33,907 nt of DNA from Nemertoderma westbladi (lineage: Eukaryota; Xenacoelomorpha; Nemertodermatida; Nemertodermatidae): positions 1 through 33,907 of the forward strand of contig JAUCBJ010001836.1 in assembly GCA_032718475.1 (NCBI GenBank). The letters are read 5' to 3'. Each line of letters begins with the position of its first letter. Position 1 is the stretch's first letter. Shown piece by piece: positions 1-9,615 of the stretch. Both the position numbers and the translations under genes were made by a program. The notes beneath the pieces were generated by a model that was given only the letters and a program-made list of their open reading frames with translations, was not told the origin of the DNA and did no database searches.

Positions 1-180
1 TATGAGTGTGACATATATTATATCTGGTCTTGACAATGTGTACTATGTAGAATTAAATATCTTATTGATTCGTACTTAGATACAGCTGAGTATCTAATTT
101 TATTGCGTAATATTATTTAACAATCTTAACAAATATAGCCGCTGGGGGCGTTAGCCCAGCTGATAAATTAAAAAAAAAAA

Positions 181-881
181 AATACCCTCGAAACAGAAAA
201 CGGGCCCCCTGGACTGAGAACAAAATTCAGAAGTGCCAAAACGACCTCTACAAGGCGCAGAAAGAGTCCCGACTCAAACAGACTACAGCGGCCAAGAATG
301 CAGTTAAGGCTGCATCTATGACCCTGAACAGGCAGTACTCTGTACTCTGTTAATTTACAGGAGCTAATAAAGCAGCAGGTTGATGCCATCAATGATGCTG
401 ACGACAGCAGGCAATCATCCCAGGCATGGAAATCGATCAACTTGCTTGCTGGTAGAAAAAGACAAACAACCACCAAGGTTAAGGCTGAATCACCAGCCGA
501 TCGCCTCAATGGTTGGAAGGCCCACTTTGAAAAGCTCCTCAATAATGACAGGGTATTGCCTGATAACTTTATAGAAGTAAAAGTGTCTGAGTCTGTACTC
601 CCAGATATTCCCATTGGCGATATCTCCTTTGCTGAAGTGAAGGCTGCTGCAAAGAGCATTAAGACCAATCGTGCCAGTGGAGTAGATGGTGTTCCCCCTG
701 AGGTCTTTAAAATACCTGAGTGTTTAAAGCTCATCTATTCCATCATAGTAGACATGTACCGAACAACAAGAGAGTCCCACAAGAAATGAAAAGAAATAAG
801 TTGGTGCCAGTTCCCAAGAAAGGCAACCTAACACTCTATGGTTCTTTTCGGGGAATCTCATTGATCTCGATTGCTGCAAAG
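181..881 (+). pseudogene. RTE-like LINE fragment (EN-RT linker and start of RT)
   Basis: Fragment of the same LINE as the long copy at 4581-8474: it aligns with 6304-6967 almost base for base. It encodes the linker between endonuclease and reverse transcriptase, then the first RT blocks: ASGVDGVPPE (around 673-702, the A.G.DG motif) and, after a frameshift, KLVPVPKKGNLTLYGSFRG (around 799-855). It is not functional: a 7-bp duplication near 340-350 and a 2-bp insertion near 770 break the frame, and similarity stops at 881 inside the RT domain. It keeps 28 bp (664-691) that the long copy has lost, so it derives from a sister copy. A run of 13 A lies at its left edge (170-182), on the 5' side of the coding strand, so it is not an ordinary 3' poly(A) tail. 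Confidence 0.85.
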
Positions 882-1482
882 GCTCATTCCATGAAAAGGT
901 CAACCTCCCCACTAATTTCTAAAAATGAGATGTAGCTTTGAATTTATACTTATTTTAGGTCAAAATTTATCGTACTTCATGAATTCAGTGCTAAAAATTG
1001 TATCAACACAGGTGGTTTATCAAAAATAGTCGAATTACAAATTATGCACCTGCTCTGCACAAAATGTGAATAAAAGTGTTCAAAAGTTAGTATTTTATAA
1101 TTGTGCGACCGCGTTCAATAAAGTTCGATACCTACAATTCCAACCTATTTGCGACGTACAGGTAATGCCTCCATACTGTATCATTTGCAATTGTAGGGTT
1201 CAAATAATCATTGATGGCTTTATACAGTATCTTAGGCCATGGCGGATTTATATTATTATAGGATCGGTCTGCCAGCCCACCTAGGTTGGATACTCAGTAC
1301 CGGTACTGTAGTGCATGTAGTAAGTAGTACTGCTCTTTCTGGTTTTTGTATTTGTTGTATTTTTGAATTTGGTCCTGACGATACCCCAAAGGGGAGAAAT
1401 ATATAGACCTAACACCTCTTTTAACATCCTTCTTAATTCATACTGGGGCGATAAATCTCCTGCGACACCCCGCCTTATATAA
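882..1482. other. AT-rich stretch without a recognised gene
   Basis: No coding signal is visible. The right part (about 1290-1482) is open on the minus strand and could be degraded sequence downstream of the RT remnant at 1483-1895, but I see no recognisable motif there. A 10-bp palindrome GTACCGGTAC sits at 1298-1307. Confidence 0.5.
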
Positions 1483-1895
1483 GGGATCTGCAAACCAGGC
1501 GGATGTTATCTTGTTGCCGTTATTATAGATGATGGGAGAGACTGACAAGGCATACCAAGGAAAGGCTGCCGGGTCGCCCTGTGTTGTACCCTCACTAGAT
1601 TCTAACTCTAGGGTACCACAAAACAGGCGAATCTTCTTTCGGTATGTGTTAATCTTTTATGTTGAGAGTGCAGGGCAGATAATCTGGACATTATGCAACG
1701 CAATAGAACGGTTAAGCATATTGAATGCGTTGGTTGCGTCTATCATCAGGACTGCCTCACAGTCTTCATCACCAAACTCCTCACTAATAGCAATAGCATG
1801 TATAGCAGATTCAATGCCAGCCGGATGTCCAGTTGCTGTCTGGCGTGGTCCGGCTGCACACTGGATTTCTTCCTGAAGGCAAGTAACGATTAGCG
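1483..1895 (-). pseudogene. Reverse transcriptase remnant of a second retroelement family
   Basis: Read on the minus strand, this encodes successive RT palm motifs. Motif A reads VLMIDATNAFN (about 1720-1752), followed by LNR, CPALS and NTY. Motif B reads SEGTTQGDP (about 1571-1596), and a motif-C-like WFADP lies at about 1483-1497. The DA.NAFN / EGTTQGDP combination differs from the RTE-like copies in this window (motif A VDSFKAFDSV, motif B GVLQGDTLAP), so this is another retroelement; I do not assign its clade. It is dead: one in-frame stop lies before NTY, there is a frame change near 1620, and the second Asp of the catalytic FADD box reads Pro. Family identity rests on motif recognition only. 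Confidence 0.7.
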
Positions 1896-2110
1896 ATTAA
1901 AATAATAAGGAGATAATAATTACTGTATTCTTGTACTTGTTTTACGGTTAACAAAAAATGTATACAAAACCAAGGAGAACTCGTAGAGCAGACCTATATA
2001 AAAATGTTAAAGAATTTGAACATGAACAAAAAACATAAATAATTATTACTTAAATAATAATAATTACTTTTTACCAACGGGGTCCAAATTTTTTTGCAAT
2101 TGGTTTTCAT

Positions 2111-2130
2111 GGGGGGGGGGGGGGGGGGGG
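2111..2130 (+). repeat. Poly(G) tract, 20 bp
   Basis: Uninterrupted run of 20 G. It is one of four plus-strand G runs of 19 bp or more in this window (others at 14134, 19076 and 32951). It has G-quadruplex potential; exact length is prone to sequencing error. Confidence 0.9.
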
Positions 2131-2330
2131 TTGGAGTAGGGGCCCGTATGTTGTGACTGCGTGGGGCCCGAAAATCGGTAATCCGTCCCTGATTCATTAG
2201 CCTCGTTGTGCTCGTCATGTTTTGTATCAAATATTTTTCCTAAACACAGACTGACTACCTTTATAACCATGCAAAGTCTCAAAACTGTGCGAGTAAGTGC
2301 TAATTTATGGCAGAGGGATACTCGTATCCA

Positions 2331-2665
2331 CTGCAAAACTCATTGCGTTCGTCCTGTACAACCTGATCACCAAATATGTGCCTTACAACATTCCATTATC
2401 AGTATTGGATAAAATGACATGCATCCAATATGCTAAACCATGTTGTATTGTCAAAACAATACTCGTTATTAGGAGTGTAATAGTCAACACAGACTCGTCT
2501 GCATTACAACCATCGTTGCACTCGTCCTGTACCCAATAACTAGCATAAAACATTCCACTACCGGTATTGATCAAAATGACATATCGTCCAATACGCTAAA
2601 CCAGGTTATGTAGGAGTATTGTCAACACAATACTCATCTCCTTCATTAGCCTCGTTGCGCTCGTG
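2331..2665 (+). repeat. Imperfect direct duplication, period about 176 bp
   Basis: Two diverged units, starting near 2340 and 2511. Shared blocks are GTTCGTCCTGTAC / GCACTCGTCCTGTAC, CATTCCA followed by GTATTG, AAAATGACAT and CAATA.GCTAAACCA. A partial third start (CCTCGTTGCGCTCGTGCTG) is at about 2648 and a related piece at 2198. It looks like an old tandem duplication of an unknown repeat. Confidence 0.6.
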
Positions 2666-3186
2666 CTGAAGGCCCGCGCATATTCTATTTGGAAAATTTC
2701 TAAACTTTTGCCAAACAACATGTGTACCAAGTTTCGTCAGATTTCATCAAGGATTAGCTCATTAATTAACGTATAAAAACCGGATCTACAGAACGACACC
2801 GATTGAGATAATGGTACCCGTGTGCTAAGCTCGCTTGCTTTCGTGGCTCGCTCCACACGTTCTCTGAACCCAGAGTTATACTGCCGTTTACTGTAAAGTA
2901 CGTTTAATGTAATTTAATTGTAATTATTTGAAGTAACTGGGAGCAAAAAGTATGGTAGCCCAACAATAATTTTACATAAAACATAAAATCGATATACAAT
3001 ATAATTTTAATTTTCACTAAATTTTACAAATTATCAAACCTGAAGAGTTTTAAGGGCTTAGATAAATTCTTATTTTAAAATGACGGTCTAATTATTATTT
3101 TAAATTGATTTATCAACAAACTTCTTAGACTCCAGGACGGTGTAGACAGCAGTGTAGACCGGAGAATAACCAGCAATGATCTCATA

Positions 3187-4203
3187 CTGTATGAAGAAGT
3201 GGCTGGCGGTGTCGACCTAATTTAAATTAATTGGAAGCCTTTCAAGAGAAAGGCGAAGAAATAATCAAACACTCATTGAGTGCTCCTCTCCACGGAAATC
3301 TTTAGTAAAAGGCGAAAGATTTATTCGTGTTGAAGAGAAACCAGAGTAACTTGGAGGTCATATACTTCTTATTTAACTTATGTTATATTAGGAAACACTG
3401 ACTAGTGGGGAAGTAATTTGTAAATAATAATATAATATCAGAGAGTCAATAATGGTTACTTCGATATATCAATATTTATTTATAAATAGGTAGTTCATAT
3501 TTAATAACTTTTATCATTAATATGTTTATGATAAAAATATAGCCAATTATTAGCCGGTGTAATATTGCATATAATGTACATAGAGACATCTGATGCGAAT
3601 TACATAATTGAAAGAACATCAATAAAAGGGCACAACACAAACTCTGTAACGGAATTCGAGAATATCATTATTACTCTAACGAGATATCAATCATTTTCTC
3701 TGTGAACATATATTGTATATTTTTCTCCTCTCAAACATTTATAAAAATAGCTAGAGTAATAATGACTTCTCGAATTCCGATCCAGGATGGCCACTTTCTC
3801 TCGAACCTATACTAATTCTACACTGTATAAAGTTATATATTATAGGATATATTTGTATCACATATATAGCAATGAAAACAGTTATTAAATATGAAAATAC
3901 CTATTTATTAATAATGTTGACATATCGGATTAACCTTTATTGACTCTCTGATATTATATTATTATTTACAAATTACTTCCCCACTATTCAGTATTTCCTA
4001 ATATAACATAAGTTAAATAAGAAGTATATGACCTCCAAGTTACTCTGGTTTCTCTTCAACACGAATAAATCTTTCGCCTTTTACTAAAGATTTCCGTGGA
4101 GAGGAGCACTCAATGAGTGTTTGACTATTTCTTCGCCTTTCTCTTGAAAGGCTTCCAATTAATTTAAATTAGGTCGACACCGCCACTACTTCATATAGCA
4201 GAT
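3187..4203. mobile_element. Fold-back element with ~350-500 bp inverted arms
   Basis: The outer left arm (from about 3187: GAAGTGGCTGGCGGTGTCGA, then ACCTAATTTAAATTAATTGG) is repeated inverted at about 4150-4203. Similarity continues inward for roughly 350 bp with few differences and reappears near the centre: GGAATTCGAGAA at about 3652 matches TTCTCGAATTCC at about 3770, each next to CATTATTACTCTA and its complement. Nearly the whole ~1 kb could therefore form one hairpin. No transposase reading frame is present. This fits a non-autonomous fold-back or long-TIR MITE; the superfamily is unknown and no clear target duplication was identified. Confidence 0.8.
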
Positions 4204-4567
4204 TTTTATCAAGATTCCAAATTTGAAAACCGTTTAGCCAGATCTGATCTGTCTTACTTCTCGAGATATGGCTGTCTGCCCGTTTTACTGTCGGTTTTGT
4301 CCGTCAGTATGTCTGTCCGTCAATAAACAGCATACTATCTGTCTAAAAAATTCCCTGTATGGGCTTTCGTTGTCGGTGACTTCATTTCTGATGTCATTAA
4401 TCAAATTTGTCCTTGTCAGTTCTGTCTGTATGCCTGTCAGTCTGTATCCTGCGGGCGGACCATTTTGAGGAGGTCTACGAATTTTCGTACAATTACCGGT
4501 CAGCCGCAGCCGCAGCCGCAGCCGGATTAGGATACCGGTACCCGGCAGCCCGGTACATAGGCCTACT
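4204..4567. other. Low-complexity spacer before the LINE
   Basis: A stretch enriched in degenerate GTCTGTC/CAGT words (4270-4445) is followed by a short GCAGCC run (about 4503-4524) and a CCGGTA-rich segment. No gene is recognised. Confidence 0.5.
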
Positions 4568-4580
4568 GACTGACATAATC
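4568..4580 (+). repeat. Candidate target-site duplication, left copy
   Basis: The 13-bp word GACTGACATAATC recurs exactly at 8475-8487, just after the end of the LINE coding region. The surrounding DNA is rich in ACTGACTG words, so chance cannot be excluded. Confidence 0.45.
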
Positions 4581-4777
4581 AGTCATAATAAGGTCAGGTC
4601 AGGTATTCTAGGTCATTGATCAAGAAAACTTGCCACCTCCATGCAGCATAAAGGAGGTGCCACCTGTAGCTGCATAGACCCTCTTACTAGGGCAAATCTG
4701 GTCCTGTAACTCAGGACCCCCTTCGTTCTGGGATAAGGATGCCCTTGGTCCTGGATTAAGGACCCATATACTTGGCT

Positions 4778-5003
4778 GCAGGGGTATATGGCCTGGCCAG
4801 GCAGATGGTGATCTACCAATGGCTGGTCAGGAGTAGAGTGTTCTCATGTCCACTCTGATTGCACTTCACTGCGACCTGCACCTGGCAGCAGGGGTACAGG
4901 GCATGGCCCAGCAGATGAGCTGCACAGCCAATGGTGGGTCATGTGCGCCAGAGTAGATATGGGTGATGGGCCTCATATCTGACTCCACTGCGACACCCAC
5001 CCT
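4778..5003 (+). repeat. Diverged tandem repeat in the LINE 5' region
   Basis: Two units of about 110-118 bp. Each starts with GCAGGGGTA (4778, 4888), carries GGC.TGG followed by CAGATG and CCAATGG.TGGTCA, and ends with CACTGCGAC (about 4867 and 4985). The position just before the endonuclease ORF resembles the repeated 5' UTR monomers of some LINEs, which can hold an internal promoter. That role is inference. Confidence 0.6.
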
Positions 5004-5008
5004 GTGGA

Positions 5009-6345
5009 ATGGCAAACCAGGGTGTGGTATTTGCCCCGAGAGTTGACTCGGCAAAAAAGCACCACCCAACCCCCACTATGGATTACATTAGTAATGCGGA
5101 GGTCCAGCCACTAGAGGCCAGTGGAATGACTGGACACAATCGGCCTCGCAGGCGTCAGTTATCTCCTGACCGGCTGCCTGTCTCACCCCCTACTGGAGAG
5201 AGAGCGGCAAACAATTCTTTGAGTCCCTTTCCTGATGACCTTTCTGGCCCAAACCCTGGGTCACCAGGGAGGCCAGATTGCGAGGGGGAGAGGGATGCTG
5301 GAGTTGGAGGCTACTCTCATGTTCCACCCCAACCAACAAAGCCATTGGTGAATCTGATGCAAGTCACTAGACTAGCCTCAGTAAACACCCTAACACTCGG
5401 GTCCCCAATGCGACAAGGTGAGCTGACTGCCTTGTTCAAGAGCACCGAATGCAGACTGGACATACTGATGAGGTTCTGATTAAGGATATGGGGGGCGGTT
5501 GGCGACTCGCCTTCGCTTCAGCAGATGATAGTGGCAATGGTGGAATTGGTCTATTGATGAAACCAACTGCACATGCAGCATTGGACAAAAAAGACCAAAT
5601 CTCTAACCGCATCATCCGTTGCCACTTCTCATGTTCTGGAAGACTGGCTAAGAAGTTTCCTAAGGTGGTTCTGATTGTGTGCTACTCTCCAACTAGTGTT
5701 GCCCCTGTAGAGGAGGTGGAAAATTTCTACCAGAATCTACAAGCAGCTACTGATGGAGTGGATCAGCATGCATTCTTAACATTCCAGGGAGACTTTAATG
5801 CAAGTCTGCATCAATCGCCTACATCGCCCTGGGTCTATAGCAATAGTGTTAACCAAAATTCCGTCCATCTTCAGGATTTGATCTCTGGAAATGGATTGTT
5901 TTCGGCTGGAACCCAGTTCAAGAAGCGAACTGGAAAGCAATGGACTCATAGTGGACCCAGTGGTCGCAAGTCCCAGATAGACCATATCCTGTTTCGTAGG
6001 AAATACAGGAACTCTACACAAGACTGTAATGCATTTACACTACGACCCTTCTCCAGTGATCACCGCCTTATTGTGGCCAAGGTAAGACTTAGTCTGCGTG
6101 CTAGCAGAACAACGAAATCTGCCTTGCCGCGGCATGACTGGTCCTCTCTGTTGCAACAGCCAAGTGTGAGATCCAGCTTCACACTACAGCTGAGCAGCAG
6201 GTATGAGGTTCTTGCCTCTGAGGCGGCAGATCACTGTGAGGGCTATACTGCCTTCACAGAGGCAGTTAAGTTAGCAGCTGCAGAAACAGTTCCTCCCTTC
6301 CTGTATACCCTCGAAACAGGAAACGGGCCCCCTGGACTGACAACA
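5009..6345 (+). pseudogene. LINE endonuclease region (APE/EEP-type), frameshifted
   Basis: An open frame from 5009 gives a Pro/Arg-rich N-terminal part and then the start of the endonuclease (SVNTLTLGSPMRQGELTALF). It ends at 5479, and the domain resumes in another frame from about 5470. In that second frame (numbered from 5449) one sees GGIGLL (residues 31-36), YSPT (79-82), GDFNA (114-118, metal and catalytic region), QIDHI (176-180) and SDHR (203-206, catalytic His). The segment between the two frames, where the family has its catalytic Glu (Q/S-E-x-R/T), is missing. The enzyme would therefore be inactive even without the frameshift. Its role in an active element is nicking target DNA for target-primed reverse transcription. 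The frame changes again near 6345 into the linker. Confidence 0.85.
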
Positions 6346-8437
6346 AATTTCAGAAGTGCCGAAATGACCTCTACAAGGCGCAGAAAGAGTCCCGACTCAA
6401 ACAGACTACAGCGGCCAAGAATGCAGTTAAGGCTGCATCTAGGTCCCTGAACAGGCAGTATTCTGTTAATTTACAGGAGCTAATAAACCAACAGGTTGAT
6501 GCCATCAATGATGCTGACGACAGCAGGCGATCATCCCAGGCATGGAGATCGATCAATTTGCTTGCTGGTCGAAAAAGCCAACCAACCACCAAGGTTAAGG
6601 CTGAATCACCAGCCGATCGCCTCAATGGGTGGAAGGCCCACTTCGAAAAGCTCCTCAATAATGACAGGGTATTGCCTGATAACTTTATAGAAGTAAAAGT
6701 GTCTGAGTCTGTAGTCCCAGATATTCCCATTGGTGATATCTCCTTTGCAGAAGTGAAGGCTGCTGCAAAGAGCATTAAGTTCCCCCTGAGGTCTTTAAAA
6801 TACCTGAGTGTTTAAAGCTCATCTATCCCATCATAGTAGACATGTACCGAACAACAAGAGTCCCACAAGAAATTAAAACAAATAAGTTGGTGCCAGTTCC
6901 CAAGAAAGGCAACCTAACACTCTATGGTTCTTTTCGGGGAATCTCATTGATCTCGATTGCTGCAAAGCTATACAATAGAATTCAATTAAATCGCATCAGG
7001 GATCCCATTGAGAGACTGCTCCGTGGAAATCAGAATGGGTTCCGTAAAGGTCGTGGGACCATGGAGCCCATTCTGGCACTTAGAAGGATAATTGAAGAGT
7101 TATCAAAAAAGAAAGAAAGGCATCGGGCTGTTATCTTTGTCGACTCCTTCAAGGCCTTTGATTCAGTCTCTCGCTCACGTATGTTCAGCATACTTTCATT
7201 ATATGGGATTCCTGATGAAATTATTGCAGCAATCAGATCAGGTCGAGAAAATCCTGCCATAGTACCTAACTGATCTAGACTTTGCTGATGACTTAGGAGT
7301 ACTCTCAGAATCACTAGAGGGAGCTTGTTGACTTCTTCAAGGCCTTTGATTCAGTCTCTCGCTCACGTATGTTCAGCATACTTTCATTATATGGGATTAT
7401 ATTATTGCAGCAATCAGATCAGTATACGATGGTTCGACAACATTTGTGTCTACTGTTGACGGTGACACAGAACCATTTGAAGTGTTATGGGGCGTCCTCC
7501 AGGGAGACACACTTGCACCATTCTTGTTCATAATTGTAGTTGACTATGTTCTACGTATGTCCTTAGACCATCATAATGATGATGGGGTGATGATATCTCC
7601 ACCTACTGGCTCCAGAAGTCGAGGAAATCCTGCCAAGTACCTAACTGATCTAGACTTTGCTGATGACTTAGGAGTACTCTCAGAATCACTAGAGGGAGCC
7701 CAACGGCTCCTCATAGCTCATTAGAACATGCTGCTTCTAGTGTTGGTCTTTTTATTAACTTCAGAAAGACCAAAATTTTGACAGTTAACTTTGAAAGTCA
7801 TCAGCAAGTCTCTGATCGGATGAGCATAAGCTCAAAAGATGGTATTGAGCATGTGGATGACTTCTGTTACCTGGGATCATGGATCCGGAAGTCAGGTGAG
7901 GACCTTCGAATACGTAAGGGAAAGACATGGGCAGCCTTGAATAGGCTTTCCAGGATTTGGAAGTCAACGAGAATTAATCGGACACTTAAGGTCCGATTAT
8001 TTAGAGCAGCAATAGTTCCAGTACTCCTCTATGGGAGTCCATGCTGGGTTCTAACTGCTGAGGACACCAAATCTCTGGTTGGCACATTCACAAGAATGCT
8101 ACGCCGGGTTCATTGTGTCAAGTACAATGCACACATCTCCAACCAGACACTATATAACATTGGAGGTGTCTCATTGGTTCCCCCATAAGCTTGACACTAG
8201 AACAAAATCGCCTCCGCTTTGCAGGACATTGCTTTCGCCGTGAGGACCAGCCAGTGCATAATCTAGTACTTTGGCAGCCTCATGGAGTGAATAAGCATGG
8301 TGGGACAGCCCATGACTTTCTTGAGACGCATCTTAAAGGACACTGGCCTTGAAGATGCGGATGATCTAGCAAATGTCATGGGTGATAGGGAGTTGTGGCG
8401 GTGCAATTTTGTCGATAAGCCGGCACAGCATTCTTAA
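6346..8437 (+). pseudogene. LINE reverse transcriptase region, multiply broken
   Basis: Motifs in order: LNGWKAHFEKLL (about 6624), then a 28-bp deletion at 6779/6780 that removes the A.G.DG block. Next come KLVPVPKKGN..GSFRG, NQNGFRKGRGT, motif A VDSFKAFDSV (about 7139-7168), motif B GVLQGDTLAPFLF (about 7491-7529), catalytic FADD (7656-7667), LLYGSPCW (about 8022-8045) and the C-terminal RFAGH block (8215-8229). The last readable frame ends in QHS and a TAA at 8435-8437. The reading frame changes at about 6780, 7260, 7430, 7725, 8187 and 8340. Between 7242 and about 7422 there is an extra RT block, described separately. In an active element this enzyme would copy the element RNA at the nicked target. 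Confidence 0.9.
7137..7422 (+). repeat. Mosaic duplication inside the LINE RT
   Basis: The stretch encoding motif A to AAIRS occurs twice, at 7137-7241 and 7327-7422. After the first copy the sequence jumps at 7241/7242 to the block that normally starts at 7618 (GTCGAG.AAATCCTGCC through the FADD motif), runs to about 7325, and then returns to motif A. The first copy is therefore an internally deleted RT form and the second begins the intact form. The same deletion junction is present at 17622/17623 on the minus strand. Confidence 0.85.
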
Positions 8438-9090
8438 AAATGCAGCTGCAATGCAGCATACCGATCCTAGAGTAGACTGACATAATCCCGTACAGCCAGG
8501 CAGCCGGCCTGTACTTTTGTAACAATACTACATGACTGTCTGGATGTTGCGTTGCAGTTACCCGATGCTGTGATGTAGTTGTAGATAATAATAGATATAC
8601 CGCAGTACCGGTACTGATAGCTGATATAATTATTATAAATACTGAAATACCGCTACCGGTACTAAAAGGTGCTATAAACTGATAAATAAAGTAATTCATT
8701 CTGTCATTGCTGAGGCATAGGCCTATTTCAGTATTTAAGTGTTTCTCATTCTCTATCTGTCTACACTATAAACTGATAAACCTGCAATTTTACTGTGAAG
8801 GTATTTTATTTGCCTACAAACCACAAACTGACAATCTGCAATCAGACATTCAGACAATGAATACGATAGGCAGATAGGGGCTGCTACAGTCTGACAGTGC
8901 TAGGCAGGCACTACTGCACTAGGCTAGGCCAATTTTCGAATATCACAATATTACCAATTACAGTATTATGGCGGTATGTCAGTGTACTGCTGTACTCAGG
9001 TACTGCTGTACTGGTGTATGTGATATGCAGATATGGTACTGTGACTGTGGTAGTGGTAGTCTGGTAGTGGAGGCCAATATCTGTAGGCCT

Positions 9091-9180
9091 ATATCAGATC
9101 AGTCAGTCAGTAGGCAGGTAGGCCTATCTGCCTATATCTGTATATAGGATAGCCTACTGACAGACTGACTGACTGATATA
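9091..9180. repeat. Inverted repeat / hairpin built from CAGT words
   Basis: The left arm (9091-9115, ATATCAGATCAGTCAGTCAG then TAGGC) pairs with the right arm (9152-9180, GCCTACTGACAGACTGACTG then ACTGATATA), with small bulges. An inner hairpin (AGGCAG / CTGCCT) lies around TAGGCCTA. Function unknown. Confidence 0.65.
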
Positions 9181-9245
9181 GTGCAAAACTGCAATTAGGC
9201 AGATAGGTACCGGTACGGCGGTACCGGTATGTCAGTCGGGCACTT

Positions 9246-9297
9246 TGTCAATATTGACATGTTTCATGTCAAAATTGACATGATGTCAATATTGACA
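9246..9297. repeat. Three clustered TGTCAA-TTGACA palindromes
   Basis: TGTCAATATTGACA at 9246-9259, TGTCAAAATTGACA at 9267-9280 and TGTCAATATTGACA at 9284-9297. Starts are spaced 21 and 17 bp. They could be paired homeodomain-type half-sites (TGACA) or merely a short palindrome expansion. Confidence 0.75.
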
Positions 9298-9513
9298 TGT
9301 TTTGATCAATAATTTTTTAAGAGGCCTTCCTGCAGCATGAGAAATACTAAACATAACGGCATAACTGTCAGTCCAGACACGTCAGACAGGACATAATGAA
9401 AAGTAAACACGAGCGAAGCGAGCGAAATTTTTTGTGGCAAATTATTTTTCTCACTTTGAATGCATGTATATACCGGTAAACTTTTTTTCACCTCATCCAC
9501 AGATCCACCTGTT

Positions 9514-9615
9514 CGCGCACTTTACGACTTTTGATCTTTTGCACAGATTACTGCGCACTTTTGTTGTCTTTCACATACCGGTAATTTCGCGCACTTGTAT
9601 TTCAATTCCGCGCAC
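9514..9615 (+). repeat. Interspersed CGCGCACTT words
   Basis: The core GCGCAC occurs at about 9515, 9553, 9589 and 9610, mostly followed by TT(T), in otherwise T-rich DNA. Spacing is irregular (38, 36 and 21 bp), so this is not a clean tandem repeat. Confidence 0.5.

Larger units (their letters stand above)
1896..3186. other. Non-coding stretch with poly(G) tract and short duplications
   Basis: No gene recognised. It contains a 20-bp G run (2111-2130) and an imperfect direct duplication (2331-2665). The segment around 2720-2750 (TTTCGTCAGATTTCATCAAG) resembles conserved blocks that flank many invertebrate repeats, but I cannot assign it to a family. Confidence 0.5.
4568..8487 (+). mobile_element. 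RTE-like non-LTR retrotransposon (LINE), near full-length but defective
   Basis: Order from left to right: a possible 5' untranslated region with a diverged internal repeat (4778-5003), an APE-type endonuclease (about 5370-6100), a linker, and a reverse transcriptase with C-terminal domain ending at a stop at 8435-8437. A 13-bp direct repeat, GACTGACATAATC, is found at 4568-4580 and 8475-8487. It is a plausible target-site duplication, which would put the element at 4581-8474. There is no poly(A) tail. APE endonuclease plus RT with no PHD, RNase H or second zinc-finger ORF visible suggests an RTE-type element, but clade assignment is by motif only. Several frameshifts and deletions make it non-autonomous. 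Related fragments lie at 181-881, 17457-17917 and 30029-30160. Confidence 0.8.

Noticed and set aside
7422-7618. The 195-bp difference as a spliced intron
   Set aside because: Joining at the nearest GT (7422) and AG (before AAGTCGAG) does not give the observed junction sequence, so a deletion is more likely than splicing.
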